This document shows, piece after piece, positions 9,155 to 17,490 of a stretch of 64,000 nucleotides of DNA (within the stretch, counting starts at the first letter, position 1; each line of letters starts with the position of its first letter). This stretch comes from Tetragenococcus halophilus subsp. halophilus DSM 20339 (GTDB lineage Bacteria > Bacillota > Bacilli > Lactobacillales > Enterococcaceae). The stretch is taken from NCBI RefSeq assembly GCF_003841405.1, contig NZ_PXYA01000002.1:310001-374000 (forward strand). Reading direction: 5' to 3'. A model generated the notes under the pieces. The model was not told the DNA's origin. It made no database searches and was given only the letters and a program-made list of their open reading frames with translations. Both the position numbers and the translations under genes were made by a program.

Positions 9155-9634
9155 TTATTTATGATAAGGCTCACCACGATTGATTCGAAAGGCACGATAA
9201 ATTTGTTCAACTAAAATAAGGCGCATCAACTGATGAGGATAGGTCATTTTTCCAAAAGAGATCTGTGCGTTACTTCTTTTTAAAACTTCTTCACTCAGTC
9301 CTAAAGAACCCCCGATAACAAAAGTTAAATGACTCGTTCCTCCTGTTGTTAATTGGTCTATTTGTTTTGCAAAGGCTTCGCTAGAAGGATTTTTCCCATC
9401 AATTGCTAAAGCAAATAAGAACTCTGTATCACGGACTTTTGCTAAGATGCGCTCCCCTTCTTTATCTTTCACTTTTTTCATTTCTGCTTCGCTCAGATTT
9501 TCTGGTGCTTTTTCGTCTGTAACTTCAATCAATTCAATCTTTGTGTATGCTTGCAGCCGTTTGGTATATTCTTGAATTCCTTGGACAAGATATTTTTCTT
9601 TTAATTTTCCTACACTAATAATTTTAATATTCAT
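9155..9634 (-). CDS. rlmH: 23S rRNA pseudouridine-1915 N3-methyltransferase
   Basis: RlmH, a SPOUT-fold methyltransferase, methylates pseudouridine 1915 of 23S rRNA in the assembled ribosome. The 159-residue protein begins [16 protein letters not shown] and has the SAM-binding knot segment [14 protein letters not shown] and the C-terminal [17 protein letters not shown]. The start is ATG at 9634 with AAAAGGAG upstream; the longer frame to 9661 has no site. Its 3' end resembles the attachment site used by staphylococcal SCC elements, as expected from protein conservation alone. Confidence 0.95.
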   Translation of the reverse strand: MNIKIISVGKLKEKYLVQGIQEYTKRLQAYTKIELIEVTDEKAPENLSEAEMKKVKDKEGERILAKVRDTEFLFALAIDGKNPSSEAFAKQIDQLTTGGTSHLTFVIGGSLGLSEEVLKRSNAQISFGKMTYPHQLMRLILVEQIYRAFRINRGEPYHK

Positions 9635-9663
9635 AAAAGACTCCTTTTCAATTTTCAACAAAG

Positions 9664-9880
9664 TTATTCACAATTTAAACAGACTTATCCCTAGTTTTCT
9701 GTGGATAACATCCCTTTTATCATAAGGTTTTTTATAGGAACGTATGTTTTTAACAAAAATATCCACTTTATCCACACCCCTGTGGATAAAAAACACTTCA
9801 CTTATACACAAGTTTTCCGCAAAATTTTACACAGCTTTTGTGGAATTTTTTTCTTCATTTTTTTGAAATTTTTTTATCCC
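9664..9880. promoter_or_regulatory. Cluster of DnaA boxes with AT-rich tract between rlmH and htrA
   Basis: Three perfect 9-bp DnaA boxes are present: 9700-9708 (minus), 9768-9776 (plus, TTATCCACA) and 9781-9789 (minus). Boxes with one mismatch are at 9664-9672 (TTATTCACA) and 9802-9810 (TTATACACA), and weaker ones are near 9685 and 9835. The T-rich stretch 9841-9895 follows directly, like the unwinding element of an origin. No dnaA, dnaN or parB gene is in the window. It may regulate rlmH and htrA through DnaA, titrate DnaA, or be a relic of an origin. Confidence 0.75.
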
Positions 9881-9975
9881 AAGTTTTTCATAATTCTTTC
9901 AAAGTCTGGCAGTAGACTAAACTTACCTGATAATATTATACTAGGAGTATAGCAATTACCAAGGAGGTAATGATC

Positions 9976-11244
9976 ATGGCAAAAAAGAATGTAACACCTG
10001 ATTCTAAAAAAGGCGGGTGGATTAAAAAATTCGGAATTGGCCTATTAGGTGGATTAATAGGCGGGTTACTTGTCATTGGTGGCTTTTATTATTTTTCTAA
10101 TGGTAACCCATTTCAAACAAATGAAGCAACTTCTTCATCTGGCGTAACAGATAATAACGACGACGTACAGGTCAGTGATGTTAAAGTTGATGCCGATAGT
10201 GATACCACAGACGCTGTAGAAAATGTACAAAATGCTGTCGTTTCAGTGATCAATTTACAAAACTCTTCTCCTCAAGAAAGCGGAGGTATTTTTGGCACCG
10301 AGCAACCAGAAGGCAACTCTGAAGACGACGAGGAGCCAGCTGGTGAAGGTAGTGGTGTGATTTACAAAGAAGATGGCGGCGATGCCTACATTGTAACAAA
10401 TAATCACGTAGTTGCCGGACAAAGTGGCTTGGAAGTAGTTATGGCAGACGGTAGTAGAGAACAAGCAGAATTAGTAGGTACTGATGCTTATACTGACTTA
10501 GCCGTATTAAAAATTTCTTCTGATAATGTAGACACAGTAGCTACATTCGGTGATTCTGATGAATTACAAGTAGGTGAACCAGCGATCGCTATTGGTTCTC
10601 CTCTAGGTTCTGATTATGCTAATTCAGTAACCCAAGGAATTATTTCTTCAGTCAATCGTTTAGTATCCAGCCAAAATGAATCTGGCGAAGATGTGAGCAC
10701 AAATGCTATTCAAACGGACGCTGCAATCAACCCAGGAAATTCTGGCGGGCCATTGGTCAATGCTGGTGGACAAGTTGTTGGAATTAACTCCAGTAAAATT
10801 GCTAGTTCCGGACAAGCTGGCGTAAGTGTTGAAGGCATGGGCTTTGCTATTCCAAGTAATGATGTAACAGATATTATTAATGAATTGGAAGAAAATGGTG
10901 AAATTGCTCGTCCAGCGTTAGGCATCTCCATGCTTGATTTAAATACCATTCCTACAGAACAAAGACAACGTGTTTTACAAATCCCTGAGGATGTAGAAAA
11001 CGGCGTTGTTGTAGAAAACCCTGGCGATGGCACACCAGCAAGTGATGCAGGATTAGAACAATATGATGTTATTACAAAAGTTGACGATAAAGAAATAAAA
11101 GATTCTACTGAGCTACGTGCCGCTTTATATGAAAAATCAGTAGGAGATACTTTGAAATTGACTTTTTATCGACAAGATGACGCACAATCTGTAAATGTTA
11201 AACTATCAGAAGATCAATCAATCATTGAAAGCAACAACGAATAA
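9976..11244 (+). CDS. htrA: HtrA/DegP-like membrane-anchored serine protease
   Basis: HtrA degrades misfolded proteins outside the cell membrane. The 422-residue protein has one membrane segment (about residues 20-40), a long acidic linker, a trypsin-like domain with the catalytic residues in TNNHVVAG (His), YTDLAVLKI (Asp) and GNSGGPLV (Ser), and a C-terminal PDZ domain. The start chosen is ATG at 9976, eight bases after AAGGAGG; ATG at 9970 is too close to that site. A -10 box (TATACT) lies near 9938. The linker (about residues 45-125) is unusually rich in Asp and Glu. The neighbour rlmH is divergent. Confidence 0.95.
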   Translation: MAKKNVTPDSKKGGWIKKFGIGLLGGLIGGLLVIGGFYYFSNGNPFQTNEATSSSGVTDNNDDVQVSDVKVDADSDTTDAVENVQNAVVSVINLQNSSPQESGGIFGTEQPEGNSEDDEEPAGEGSGVIYKEDGGDAYIVTNNHVVAGQSGLEVVMADGSREQAELVGTDAYTDLAVLKISSDNVDTVATFGDSDELQVGEPAIAIGSPLGSDYANSVTQGIISSVNRLVSSQNESGEDVSTNAIQTDAAINPGNSGGPLVNAGGQVVGINSSKIASSGQAGVSVEGMGFAIPSNDVTDIINELEENGEIARPALGISMLDLNTIPTEQRQRVLQIPEDVENGVVVENPGDGTPASDAGLEQYDVITKVDDKEIKDSTELRAALYEKSVGDTLKLTFYRQDDAQSVNVKLSEDQSIIESNNE

Positions 11245-11251
11245 AACATAG

Positions 11252-11290
11252 AAAAAGCGAGGTCGAAATAAAAACGACCTCGCTTTTTTA
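11252..11290. terminator. Bidirectional terminator between htrA and ytpR
   Basis: AAAAAGCGAGGTCG pairs with CGACCTCGCTTTTT, leaving T runs on both strands between the convergent genes. Confidence 0.9.
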
Positions 11291-11899
11291 TGCTTTCACA
11301 CTAAACGGTTCTCCTACAACAGTACCTTGCGCTAGTTCTAGTATTCCACGCTTTTCAGAAGCGTTAGGTAAATGTAGTTCTCTAGCCGAACAAATCATAC
11401 CAAAACTTTCAACACCCCGCAGTTTTCCTGGCCAAATTATACTACCATCTGGCATCATCGCTCCAGGTTTAGCAACGACAACTTTCAACCCTCGACGAAT
11501 ATTAGGCGCACCGCATACAATCTGCAGTGTTTCTTCGTGATCAACTTCAACTTCAGTAACCGATAAATGATCACTATCTTTATGGGGTTCACAAGTTTTC
11601 ACATAACCCACAACAAAGCTAGCTTGTTGTTTGAAAGCTAATGTTTCAGTAAATCCAGCTTCTTCTATCACTTGATTTAATACCTTCATTTGTTCTTTAG
11701 TAAGTTGCACTTGTCCAATATCTTGTAAAGCCATCAGTTGTGAAATACCAAAAATATTCCATCCAACTGTGCGCTTATCTTCTGTTTGAATACGCGCAAC
11801 TCTTCCCTTGCGTGTAACTTCTTGAATCATTCCTTTATCATCATCTGTAACAATCAATAATGTATCACCGACATAGGCTGGATTATAAGCAAAAATCAA
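11288..11899 (-). CDS. ytpR: YtpR family tRNA-binding protein
   Basis: The 203-residue protein has an N-terminal DUF4479-like half and a C-terminal tRNA-binding (EMAP/OB-fold) domain like that of the phenylalanyl-tRNA synthetase beta chain: VGYVKTCEPHKDSDHLSVTEV and IVCGAPNIRRGLKVVVAKPGA. Its exact function is unknown. The start is TTG at 11899, with AGGAGG eight bases upstream. It is followed by the terminator shared with htrA. Confidence 0.88.
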   Translation of the reverse strand: MIFAYNPAYVGDTLLIVTDDDKGMIQEVTRKGRVARIQTEDKRTVGWNIFGISQLMALQDIGQVQLTKEQMKVLNQVIEEAGFTETLAFKQQASFVVGYVKTCEPHKDSDHLSVTEVEVDHEETLQIVCGAPNIRRGLKVVVAKPGAMMPDGSIIWPGKLRGVESFGMICSARELHLPNASEKRGILELAQGTVVGEPFSVKA

Positions 11900-11951
11900 A
11901 ATTGTTCCTCCTAAAAATTCATTTCACAGCGTATTTTTTCCGTCATTATGT

Positions 11952-12410
11952 CTAAGATTCCTCTATACTTGGCGTAATCACCAAAACATCACAAGGTGCT
12001 TGGCGGATAACATAGCTTGCTATACTACCAGTAATAAAACGTTCTACAGCATTTAAACCAGATTGACCCACCATAATTAAATCTACACCATATTTTTCTG
12101 GAAGTTCAACAGTTAAAACATTTTTAGCTGATCCATAGACTACTAATCCTTCAACATTTTCAAAAGAAACGGAGTTGGCGTATGCTTTACATTCTTCGAT
12201 CAATTCATTCGCATCTTTTTCTTCTTGAGCAAGCACTGATTCACCCAAAGGAGCAAACCCCATTGTTGAAGGAACTTGTTGTTCAATTACTTTAACTACC
12301 AGCACGCGTCCATTGTTTCTTCTGGCAACCTCAATCGCTTTTTCAAATGCTTCGTTTGCTTGAGAAGAACCATCCACGCCAACTAGAACGGTTTGATATG
12401 TTTGATCCAT
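11952..12410 (-). CDS. Universal stress protein (UspA family)
   Basis: A 152-residue nucleotide-binding-fold protein with VLVGVDGSSQANEAFEKAIEVA at the N-terminus and VGQSGLNAVERFITGSIASYV with CDVLVITP at the C-terminus, the ATP-binding pattern G-x2-G-x9-G(S/T) of UspA proteins. Its role in stress survival is known for the family only. The start chosen is ATG at 12410, after AAAGGGTG; a GTG at 12419 lies upstream in frame. It follows the thioredoxin gene on the same strand. Confidence 0.9.
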   Translation of the reverse strand: MDQTYQTVLVGVDGSSQANEAFEKAIEVARRNNGRVLVVKVIEQQVPSTMGFAPLGESVLAQEEKDANELIEECKAYANSVSFENVEGLVVYGSAKNVLTVELPEKYGVDLIMVGQSGLNAVERFITGSIASYVIRQAPCDVLVITPSIEES

Positions 12411-12432
12411 TTTTCTCACCCTTTGTATTTTT

Positions 12433-12747
12433 TTATCTTACACTGCTCAGAAAATCTTCAATTTCTTCTTTAGTTTTCCTATTTTTGCTAACAAAGCGTC
12501 CACGCTCTTCACCATTCTTTATTACTACAAAACTAGGAATACCTAAAATGTTCCACATCTTGGCAATGTCTATATATTGATCACGGTCAACTTCAATAAA
12601 CTGTAAATCAGGGAAATCCGCTTCAATTTCTGGTAAATAAGGTTTAATAAAACGACAATCACCACACCAATCTGCCATAAAACAAAAAACATTTTCGCCA
12701 TTTTCTACATAATTAGCTAAATCTTCAACATTTTTTGGAATAATCAT
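12433..12747 (-). CDS. Thioredoxin-like protein
   Basis: A 104-residue thioredoxin fold with the active site WCGDC (residues 28-32) in place of the classical WCGPC, and the cis-proline segment GIPSFVVIKNG. It resembles the YtpP group of small thioredoxins in Firmicutes. It probably reduces cytoplasmic disulfides; the Asp between the cysteines may shift its redox potential. The ribosome site before ATG at 12747 is weak. Confidence 0.88.
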   Translation of the reverse strand: MIIPKNVEDLANYVENGENVFCFMADWCGDCRFIKPYLPEIEADFPDLQFIEVDRDQYIDIAKMWNILGIPSFVVIKNGEERGRFVSKNRKTKEEIEDFLSSVR

Positions 12748-12834
12748 AAGTCGCCAACTTTCTCTTTATATTAATCTCATTATAACATTTTTTATGCAAA
12801 ACCGTTATTTTAATATTTAATGAAAATCAGCTCT

Positions 12835-13911
12835 TTATTTTCCCGCAATAATCGTTTCGATTGTCGTTTTATCCAAACCTTTTAATACTTGGATTAACAT
12901 TTCGCGCGCAGCTTCAAAATCGGCAATATTAAACATGGTTTGATGTGTATGAATATAGCGTCCACATACACCAATGACTGAGCTTGGAATTCCGTTATTT
13001 GCAGTATGTGCATTGCCTGCATCAGTCCCGCCTTTAGAAACAAAATATTGGTAGGGAATATTATGTGTTTCTGCCGTATCTAATAGATATTCTTTTAAAC
13101 GCGGCAACATAATCAAACCTGGATCATAAAGCCGCAATAAGGTCCCTTCACCTAAATGACCAAAAGTGCCTTTTGTCGTTTTAGTGTCATCGGCAGCTGA
13201 ACAATCAACCGCGAAAAATAAATCTGGATCAAATTTAGTCACTGCTGGTTTCACACCACGTAAACCAACTTCTTCTTGTACATCAGCGCCTGCAATCAAG
13301 TGATGTCCTAATTTTTCATTTTTTAAAGCTTCCAAAGCTTCTAAAACAACTGTACAGCCATATCGGTTGTCCCAAGATTTTGCGATAATATTTTTCCCAT
13401 TTGCAGTTTTTGTGGTTTCTACTGCTGGAACTAATGTATCACCAGGACGTACACCGTATTCTTCTGCTTCTTCTTTAGATTCAAAACCTGCATCAAATAA
13501 AATATCTGTTACTTGCAATGCTTTTTGTCCAGCAGTGCCTCGCAAAAGATGAGGAGGAATAGAAGAAGAGATACAAGGGTAGTTTCCTTTTGCCGTTTGT
13601 AAGGTAAAACGTTGTGCCGAAACTACATAAGGATTCCACCCACCTAGAGGCGTTACTTCAAATAATCCTCGGTCTGTAATCTGGGTAACCATAAAGCCGA
13701 CTTCGTCCATATGCGCTGCTACCATAACACGTGGTGCTGTTTTGTCCTCATTTTCACGAATGCCAAAAACACCACCCAAACCATCTTGTTGCACGTCATC
13801 GACTAAGGGAGTCATCGCCTTTTTCATATATGCACGGATGTCTTGTTCAAATCCGCTCGTGCCTTGTAATTCTGTTAATTCTTTAATCCGTTGAAATGTT
13901 TTGTCTTCCAT
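12835..13911 (-). CDS. pepA: Glutamyl aminopeptidase, M42 family
   Basis: A metallo-aminopeptidase that removes N-terminal acidic residues from peptides in the cytoplasm. Family motifs: TELQGTSGFEQDIR at the start, VAAHMDEVGFMV (first metal ligand), SWDNRYGC, QEEVGLRGVK (catalytic Glu), AVDCS and IHTHQTMFN. The best start by homology is ATG at 13911 (358 residues). No ribosome site precedes this ATG; a strong GGAGG (about 13939-13944) lies some 28 bases upstream, in front of a six-codon TTG reading frame that ends one base before the ATG. Translation may be coupled to that mini-frame, or start at an upstream non-ATG codon. Confidence 0.9.
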   Translation of the reverse strand: MEDKTFQRIKELTELQGTSGFEQDIRAYMKKAMTPLVDDVQQDGLGGVFGIRENEDKTAPRVMVAAHMDEVGFMVTQITDRGLFEVTPLGGWNPYVVSAQRFTLQTAKGNYPCISSSIPPHLLRGTAGQKALQVTDILFDAGFESKEEAEEYGVRPGDTLVPAVETTKTANGKNIIAKSWDNRYGCTVVLEALEALKNEKLGHHLIAGADVQEEVGLRGVKPAVTKFDPDLFFAVDCSAADDTKTTKGTFGHLGEGTLLRLYDPGLIMLPRLKEYLLDTAETHNIPYQYFVSKGGTDAGNAHTANNGIPSSVIGVCGRYIHTHQTMFNIADFEAAREMLIQVLKGLDKTTIETIIAGK

Positions 13912-14020
13912 ATTAATATCTGGCAAAAGCCAAATCTTACCTCCTTTTTGTGTCTTATATTTTTTATTATAACGCAAATTCGGTTACAGAAAAGCAAGTT
14001 TGATCGTAAAATCCAGTTAA

Positions 14021-14222
14021 TTTTGCTATAATCCTTAAAAAGGAGAGCACTGATATGCGTAGTACAACTGAAATGACGGATCTAATTTTAGAGACTGCTC
14101 AAAAGCTGCCAGAAGTAAAGGCAGTTGCTATGAGTGGTTCTAGAGCGAATAAAAGTATCCCAAAAGACAACTTTCAAGATTTTGATATTGTTTATATTGT
14201 AGATGAAGCAACCAAGAGTTAA
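14021..14222 (+). pseudogene. Remnant of aminoglycoside 6-adenylyltransferase (AadE/ANT(6)-like)
   Basis: A 55-codon frame (ATG 14055 to TAA 14222) encodes the N-terminal nucleotidyltransferase motif of the ANT(6) family: VAMSGSRANKS followed by NFQDFDIVYIV, with the two metal-binding aspartates. Intact family members have about 290 residues, so more than 80% is missing. The 5' part is well kept: TATAAT near 14028 and AAAGGAG before the ATG. It sits between pepA and a small membrane protein gene. A fragment of this size would not inactivate streptomycin by itself. Confidence 0.75.
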
Positions 14223-14298
14223 AGATCTATAAGACGACAAGAAGGATTCTATGTTAAAATATAAGTAAGTGAATTTATGCAAAGAAAGGGGCCTGGCA

Positions 14299-14640
14299 AT
14301 GTATGAAAAAGAGCAATTAAACAATTTTAAAGGTGGCATAGCTATCGGTATAGGTATCGGCCTTTTGAGCGGCGTTGCTTCTACATTATTGATCAAAAAC
14401 AAGCAAAATTTATCCGCAGACCTTATCTTACAGCGTATTAAAAAAGCCTTTTTAAAAGAAGGACCCATCGAAGGCTCATGGATTAGTTTTGAAAAACAGC
14501 CTGTACGAAAATTTGCGGTTCATACCGAAGGATATAATGGTGGCATTACGCGCTTAGAAGATAATCGTCTGGTTACTTACGAATTTTTAGCTAACGCAAA
14601 AACTGGGAGTGTACTAGATATTAATCGTATTAGTGTTTAA
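14299..14640 (+). CDS. Small membrane-anchored protein, possibly PepSY-like
   Basis: A 113-residue protein with one glycine-rich membrane segment near the N-terminus (GGIAIGIGIGLLSGVASTLL) and an outward-facing domain of about 75 residues with FLKEGPIEGSWISFEK and a C-terminal LANAKTGSVLDI. The last part resembles the Y-E-x-Dx(N)TG pattern of PepSY domains, but the match is loose and the function unknown. The ATG at 14299 follows AAAGGGG. It is convergent with pepV. Confidence 0.65.
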   Translation: MYEKEQLNNFKGGIAIGIGIGLLSGVASTLLIKNKQNLSADLILQRIKKAFLKEGPIEGSWISFEKQPVRKFAVHTEGYNGGITRLEDNRLVTYEFLANAKTGSVLDINRISV

Positions 14641-14680
14641 CTTGAAACAAAGTCATGCCGTAAAGCTTACTTTTCCTGAT

Positions 14681-14720
14681 AAAAAAAGTTCCGAGCCGTT
14701 TAATGACTCGGAACTTTTTT
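14681..14720. terminator. Bidirectional terminator between the small membrane protein gene and pepV
   Basis: AAAAAGTTCCGAG pairs with CTCGGAACTTTTTT around a short loop, with T runs on both strands. Confidence 0.9.
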
Positions 14721-14748
14721 GTTCATATACAGTTATTTTATTGATTTT

Positions 14749-16161
14749 TTACTTTGCTAAGCGATAAATTGCATCTGCATAAATAACTGCTGCACGATAC
14801 AAATCATCTAATACCATAAACTCGTTTGCTTGATGCATTGTATCTTTAGCTCCGGGAAACATTGCCCCAAAAGCAACGCCTCGTTCTAACAAACGACCAT
14901 AAGTGCCGCCGCCAATGATTTGTTCTTCCCCTTTTTCACCAGTATGTTCTTCATAAACATCCAACAATGTTTCAACTAATGGATCTTCTTGCGGAACATA
15001 GTGAGGCAGCATATGATGTCCGCCGATAGATAAACTAACGCCATACTCACCGATCGTATCATTGATCACCGCTTGGATAGTGTCTGCTGAAGTTCCTTGT
15101 GGGTAACGAAAATTCAAATTGATCAATGAATGATCTTTATTGATATCAAAATCAAAGATACCTGCGTTCATGGTCAATTGTCCCATTTTAGGATCTTTAA
15201 AATCTACCCCTAAGTTTTTACCATAAAAATCTTCATGAATGTAAGAGCCAGCAACATGTAAAAAGTTCTTGGCACCATCAGCAAAATCATATTTATCTAG
15301 AAAGTTGGCTAACCAAGTTGCAGCGTTATGTCCAAATTGTGGGCTAGCGCCATGAGAACCTTTCCCAGCGACCCTAAAAATAATAGTATTTTCTTCTCTA
15401 TCACTAGAACCTGTGATTGGATTTATCCCAAGATATTCAGAAAAAGCAATATCCATTGCATCTGCCTGTTCAGCAGTTACTGTTTTTACTCGAGCAAAAG
15501 CACTTGTAGGTACCATATTGGCACGTAAACCACCTTGGAATTGTTCTAAAACATAATCTCCATCATTTGCTGTTTCAATATGCACTTCAATCGAAACATT
15601 CCCTTTTTCTCCATTAATAATTGGAAATTCAGCATCAGGAGAAAAACCAAAGTCAGGTGTCTCTTCTTTTTCAAAATAATGGTCCATATCGCCCCAGCCG
15701 CTTTCTTCATCTGAACCTACGACAAAGCGGACTTTTTTAGATAAAGGTAAATTTAATTCTTTAATGATTTTCATTGCATAATAAGCAGCAATACTTGGAC
15801 CTTTATCATCTGAAGAACCACGAGCAAATAATTTACCATCTTTTACTACAGGATCATATGGATCAGTATCCCAGTCATCGCCTGCAGGCACTACATCCAT
15901 GTGGCCAAAAATCCCTAGCGTCTCTTCACCTTCGCCAAATTCGATATGCCCTGCATAGTTGTCTACATTTTTAACCGTGAAACCATCACGTTCACCATAA
16001 GAAAGCATTTGTTTCAACCCATCACGAGGGCCTGGACCAAAGGGTGCGTCAGCTGTTATTTTATCATCGTCACGTTCACTTTTTACCTTTAATAGTTCTT
16101 TTAAATCATCTAAAAGATCGTCTTTTCTTGCATCGACCTCTTTTTGCCAATCAATTGCCAT
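14749..16161 (-). CDS. pepV: Dipeptidase PepV (M20 family)
   Basis: A zinc dipeptidase of lactic acid bacteria that splits dipeptides imported or produced during proteolysis. The metal-binding and catalytic motifs are in place: FGHMDVVPAGDDW, GSSDDKGPS, DEESGWGDMD and SPDAEFPI, with the C-terminal His in KDTMHQANE. Length 470 is typical. The start chosen is ATG at 16161 after a GAGGGGG site; the frame could begin two codons earlier. The protein is markedly acidic. Confidence 0.95.
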   Translation of the reverse strand: MAIDWQKEVDARKDDLLDDLKELLKVKSERDDDKITADAPFGPGPRDGLKQMLSYGERDGFTVKNVDNYAGHIEFGEGEETLGIFGHMDVVPAGDDWDTDPYDPVVKDGKLFARGSSDDKGPSIAAYYAMKIIKELNLPLSKKVRFVVGSDEESGWGDMDHYFEKEETPDFGFSPDAEFPIINGEKGNVSIEVHIETANDGDYVLEQFQGGLRANMVPTSAFARVKTVTAEQADAMDIAFSEYLGINPITGSSDREENTIIFRVAGKGSHGASPQFGHNAATWLANFLDKYDFADGAKNFLHVAGSYIHEDFYGKNLGVDFKDPKMGQLTMNAGIFDFDINKDHSLINLNFRYPQGTSADTIQAVINDTIGEYGVSLSIGGHHMLPHYVPQEDPLVETLLDVYEEHTGEKGEEQIIGGGTYGRLLERGVAFGAMFPGAKDTMHQANEFMVLDDLYRAAVIYADAIYRLAK

Positions 16162-16302
16162 AGTCAATTCCCCCTCGAAATTTTAACTTCTCTTTTATCA
16201 TACCATTTATTTTCTCGATAAAAAAGTTTTACAAAGCAGTCATTTCATTCTAAACGTAAAATTTATTGAGGTTTTCTAGTGGACAAATAAACAGTGAATA
16301 AT

Positions 16303-16425
16303 GGACAAAAGTTAAACAATTTATTATCTGAAAACGAAATCACGGACAACAGTTTAGAAAAACCTTATCTGAGAATACAAACATGGAGAGCGGATTGGAA
16401 AAGTTTTATCTGAAAACCAAGGCTA
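16303..16425. repeat. Degenerate tandem repeat, three copies of 41 bp, upstream of nnrD
   Basis: The stretch 16162-16599 between pepV and nnrD has no gene. It contains three degenerate units starting at 16303, 16344 and 16385; the anchor GGACAA is in units 1 and 2, and TTATCTGA recurs at 16324, 16365 and 16406, giving a period of exactly 41 bp. The units diverge in between. Function unknown. The remainder (16426-16599) holds the ribosome site of nnrD and nothing else I can identify. Confidence 0.7.
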
Positions 16426-16599
16426 TAATCTTTATTTTATCAAACCGGGAGTTTCTCAACGTTTTATTCTCTGTTTTTGCCCAATAGCCTTGAATTGCTT
16501 AGCCCTGAAGGCTTTATACCATTTCATTTAAGTAATTTTCCTTTGCTAAGTCAAAGCGTTATAATAAAAATAAACAAATGCTTTTAAGGAGTTGTTTTT

Positions 16600-17424
16600 A
16601 TGCAAACTTTATCAAAGGAATGTTTATCCATTATCCAACAGCGTCCACAAAATTCTCATAAAGGGACGTTTGGACGTACCGTCTTAATTGGAGGAAATGC
16701 TCAATTTGGTGGTGCGATTATAATGAGTACTGAAGCTTGTGTAAACGCTGGTAGTGGTTTAACTACAGTAATCACTGATTCAACAAATCATCCAGCATTA
16801 CACGCGCGTATGCCAGAAGCTATGTCTGTTGATTGGAATGATAGACAATTATGCGACTCGGTTATCGCCACGGCAGATGTTATATTAATTGGTCCTGGTT
16901 TGGGTGAAGATAAGAAAAGTCAAGAGCTATTATCCTATATTTTTAAATCACAAACAAAAGATCAGTATCTAATTATTGATGGTTCAGCAATTTCCTTATT
17001 CGCCAAAGGAAATGAAGAGTTACCTTATCCAGAAATGACGGTTTTCACTCCGCATCAAATGGAATGGCAACGTTTGAGTGGTATAAAAATTGCCGATCAA
17101 ACTGAAAAAATAAATCAAGCTGTCCAACAAGAGTTACAAGCAACTATTGTTTTGAAAAGTCATCAAACAGAAATTTACAATGCTAGAAATGCTTTTCAAA
17201 ATCCCTTAGGTAATCCTGGCATGGCAACTGGTGGAACTGGAGACACTTTGGCTGGTATTATCGCCGGATTTTTAGCACAATTTCCTCATTCAGTTGAAAC
17301 TATCAATGCCGCGGTTTACTTACACAGTTATATCGCTGATCAATTGGCGCATGATAATTATGTCGTCTTACCTACTAAAATTAGCCAAGCTTTGCCTTAT
17401 TGGATGAAAAAATTTGAAAAATAA
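16600..17424 (+). CDS. nnrD: ADP/ATP-dependent (S)-NAD(P)H-hydrate dehydratase
   Basis: This ribokinase-fold enzyme repairs hydrated NAD(P)H. The 274-residue protein has KGTFGRTVLIGGNAQFGGA at the N-terminus, the nucleotide/NAD binding segment LIGPGLGEDK, TPHQMEWQRL, and the catalytic signature NPGMATGGTGDTLAG with its aspartate. It is the stand-alone C-terminal YjeF domain; no epimerase domain is fused. ATG at 16600 follows AAGGAG. It is convergent with ackA. Confidence 0.9.
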   Translation: MQTLSKECLSIIQQRPQNSHKGTFGRTVLIGGNAQFGGAIIMSTEACVNAGSGLTTVITDSTNHPALHARMPEAMSVDWNDRQLCDSVIATADVILIGPGLGEDKKSQELLSYIFKSQTKDQYLIIDGSAISLFAKGNEELPYPEMTVFTPHQMEWQRLSGIKIADQTEKINQAVQQELQATIVLKSHQTEIYNARNAFQNPLGNPGMATGGTGDTLAGIIAGFLAQFPHSVETINAAVYLHSYIADQLAHDNYVVLPTKISQALPYWMKKFEK

Positions 17425-17434
17425 TTTAGTTCTC

Positions 17435-17475
17435 ATAAAATAAGCCTCGAGTAAAAACCCGAGGCTTATTTTATA
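17435..17475. terminator. Bidirectional terminator between nnrD and ackA
   Basis: ATAAAATAAGCCTCG pairs with CGAGGCTTATTTTAT across a short A-rich loop. Confidence 0.9.
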
Positions 17476-17490
17476 AACTATTATGTTTTG

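Noticed and set aside
9155-9175. SCC-type attachment site at the rlmH end
   Set aside because: The similarity follows from protein conservation; no second copy, inverted repeats or ccr recombinase genes were seen.
9664-9895. Calling the DnaA-box cluster the chromosomal origin
   Set aside because: No dnaA, dnaN, parB or rpmH gene is in the window, and GC skew could not be computed here.
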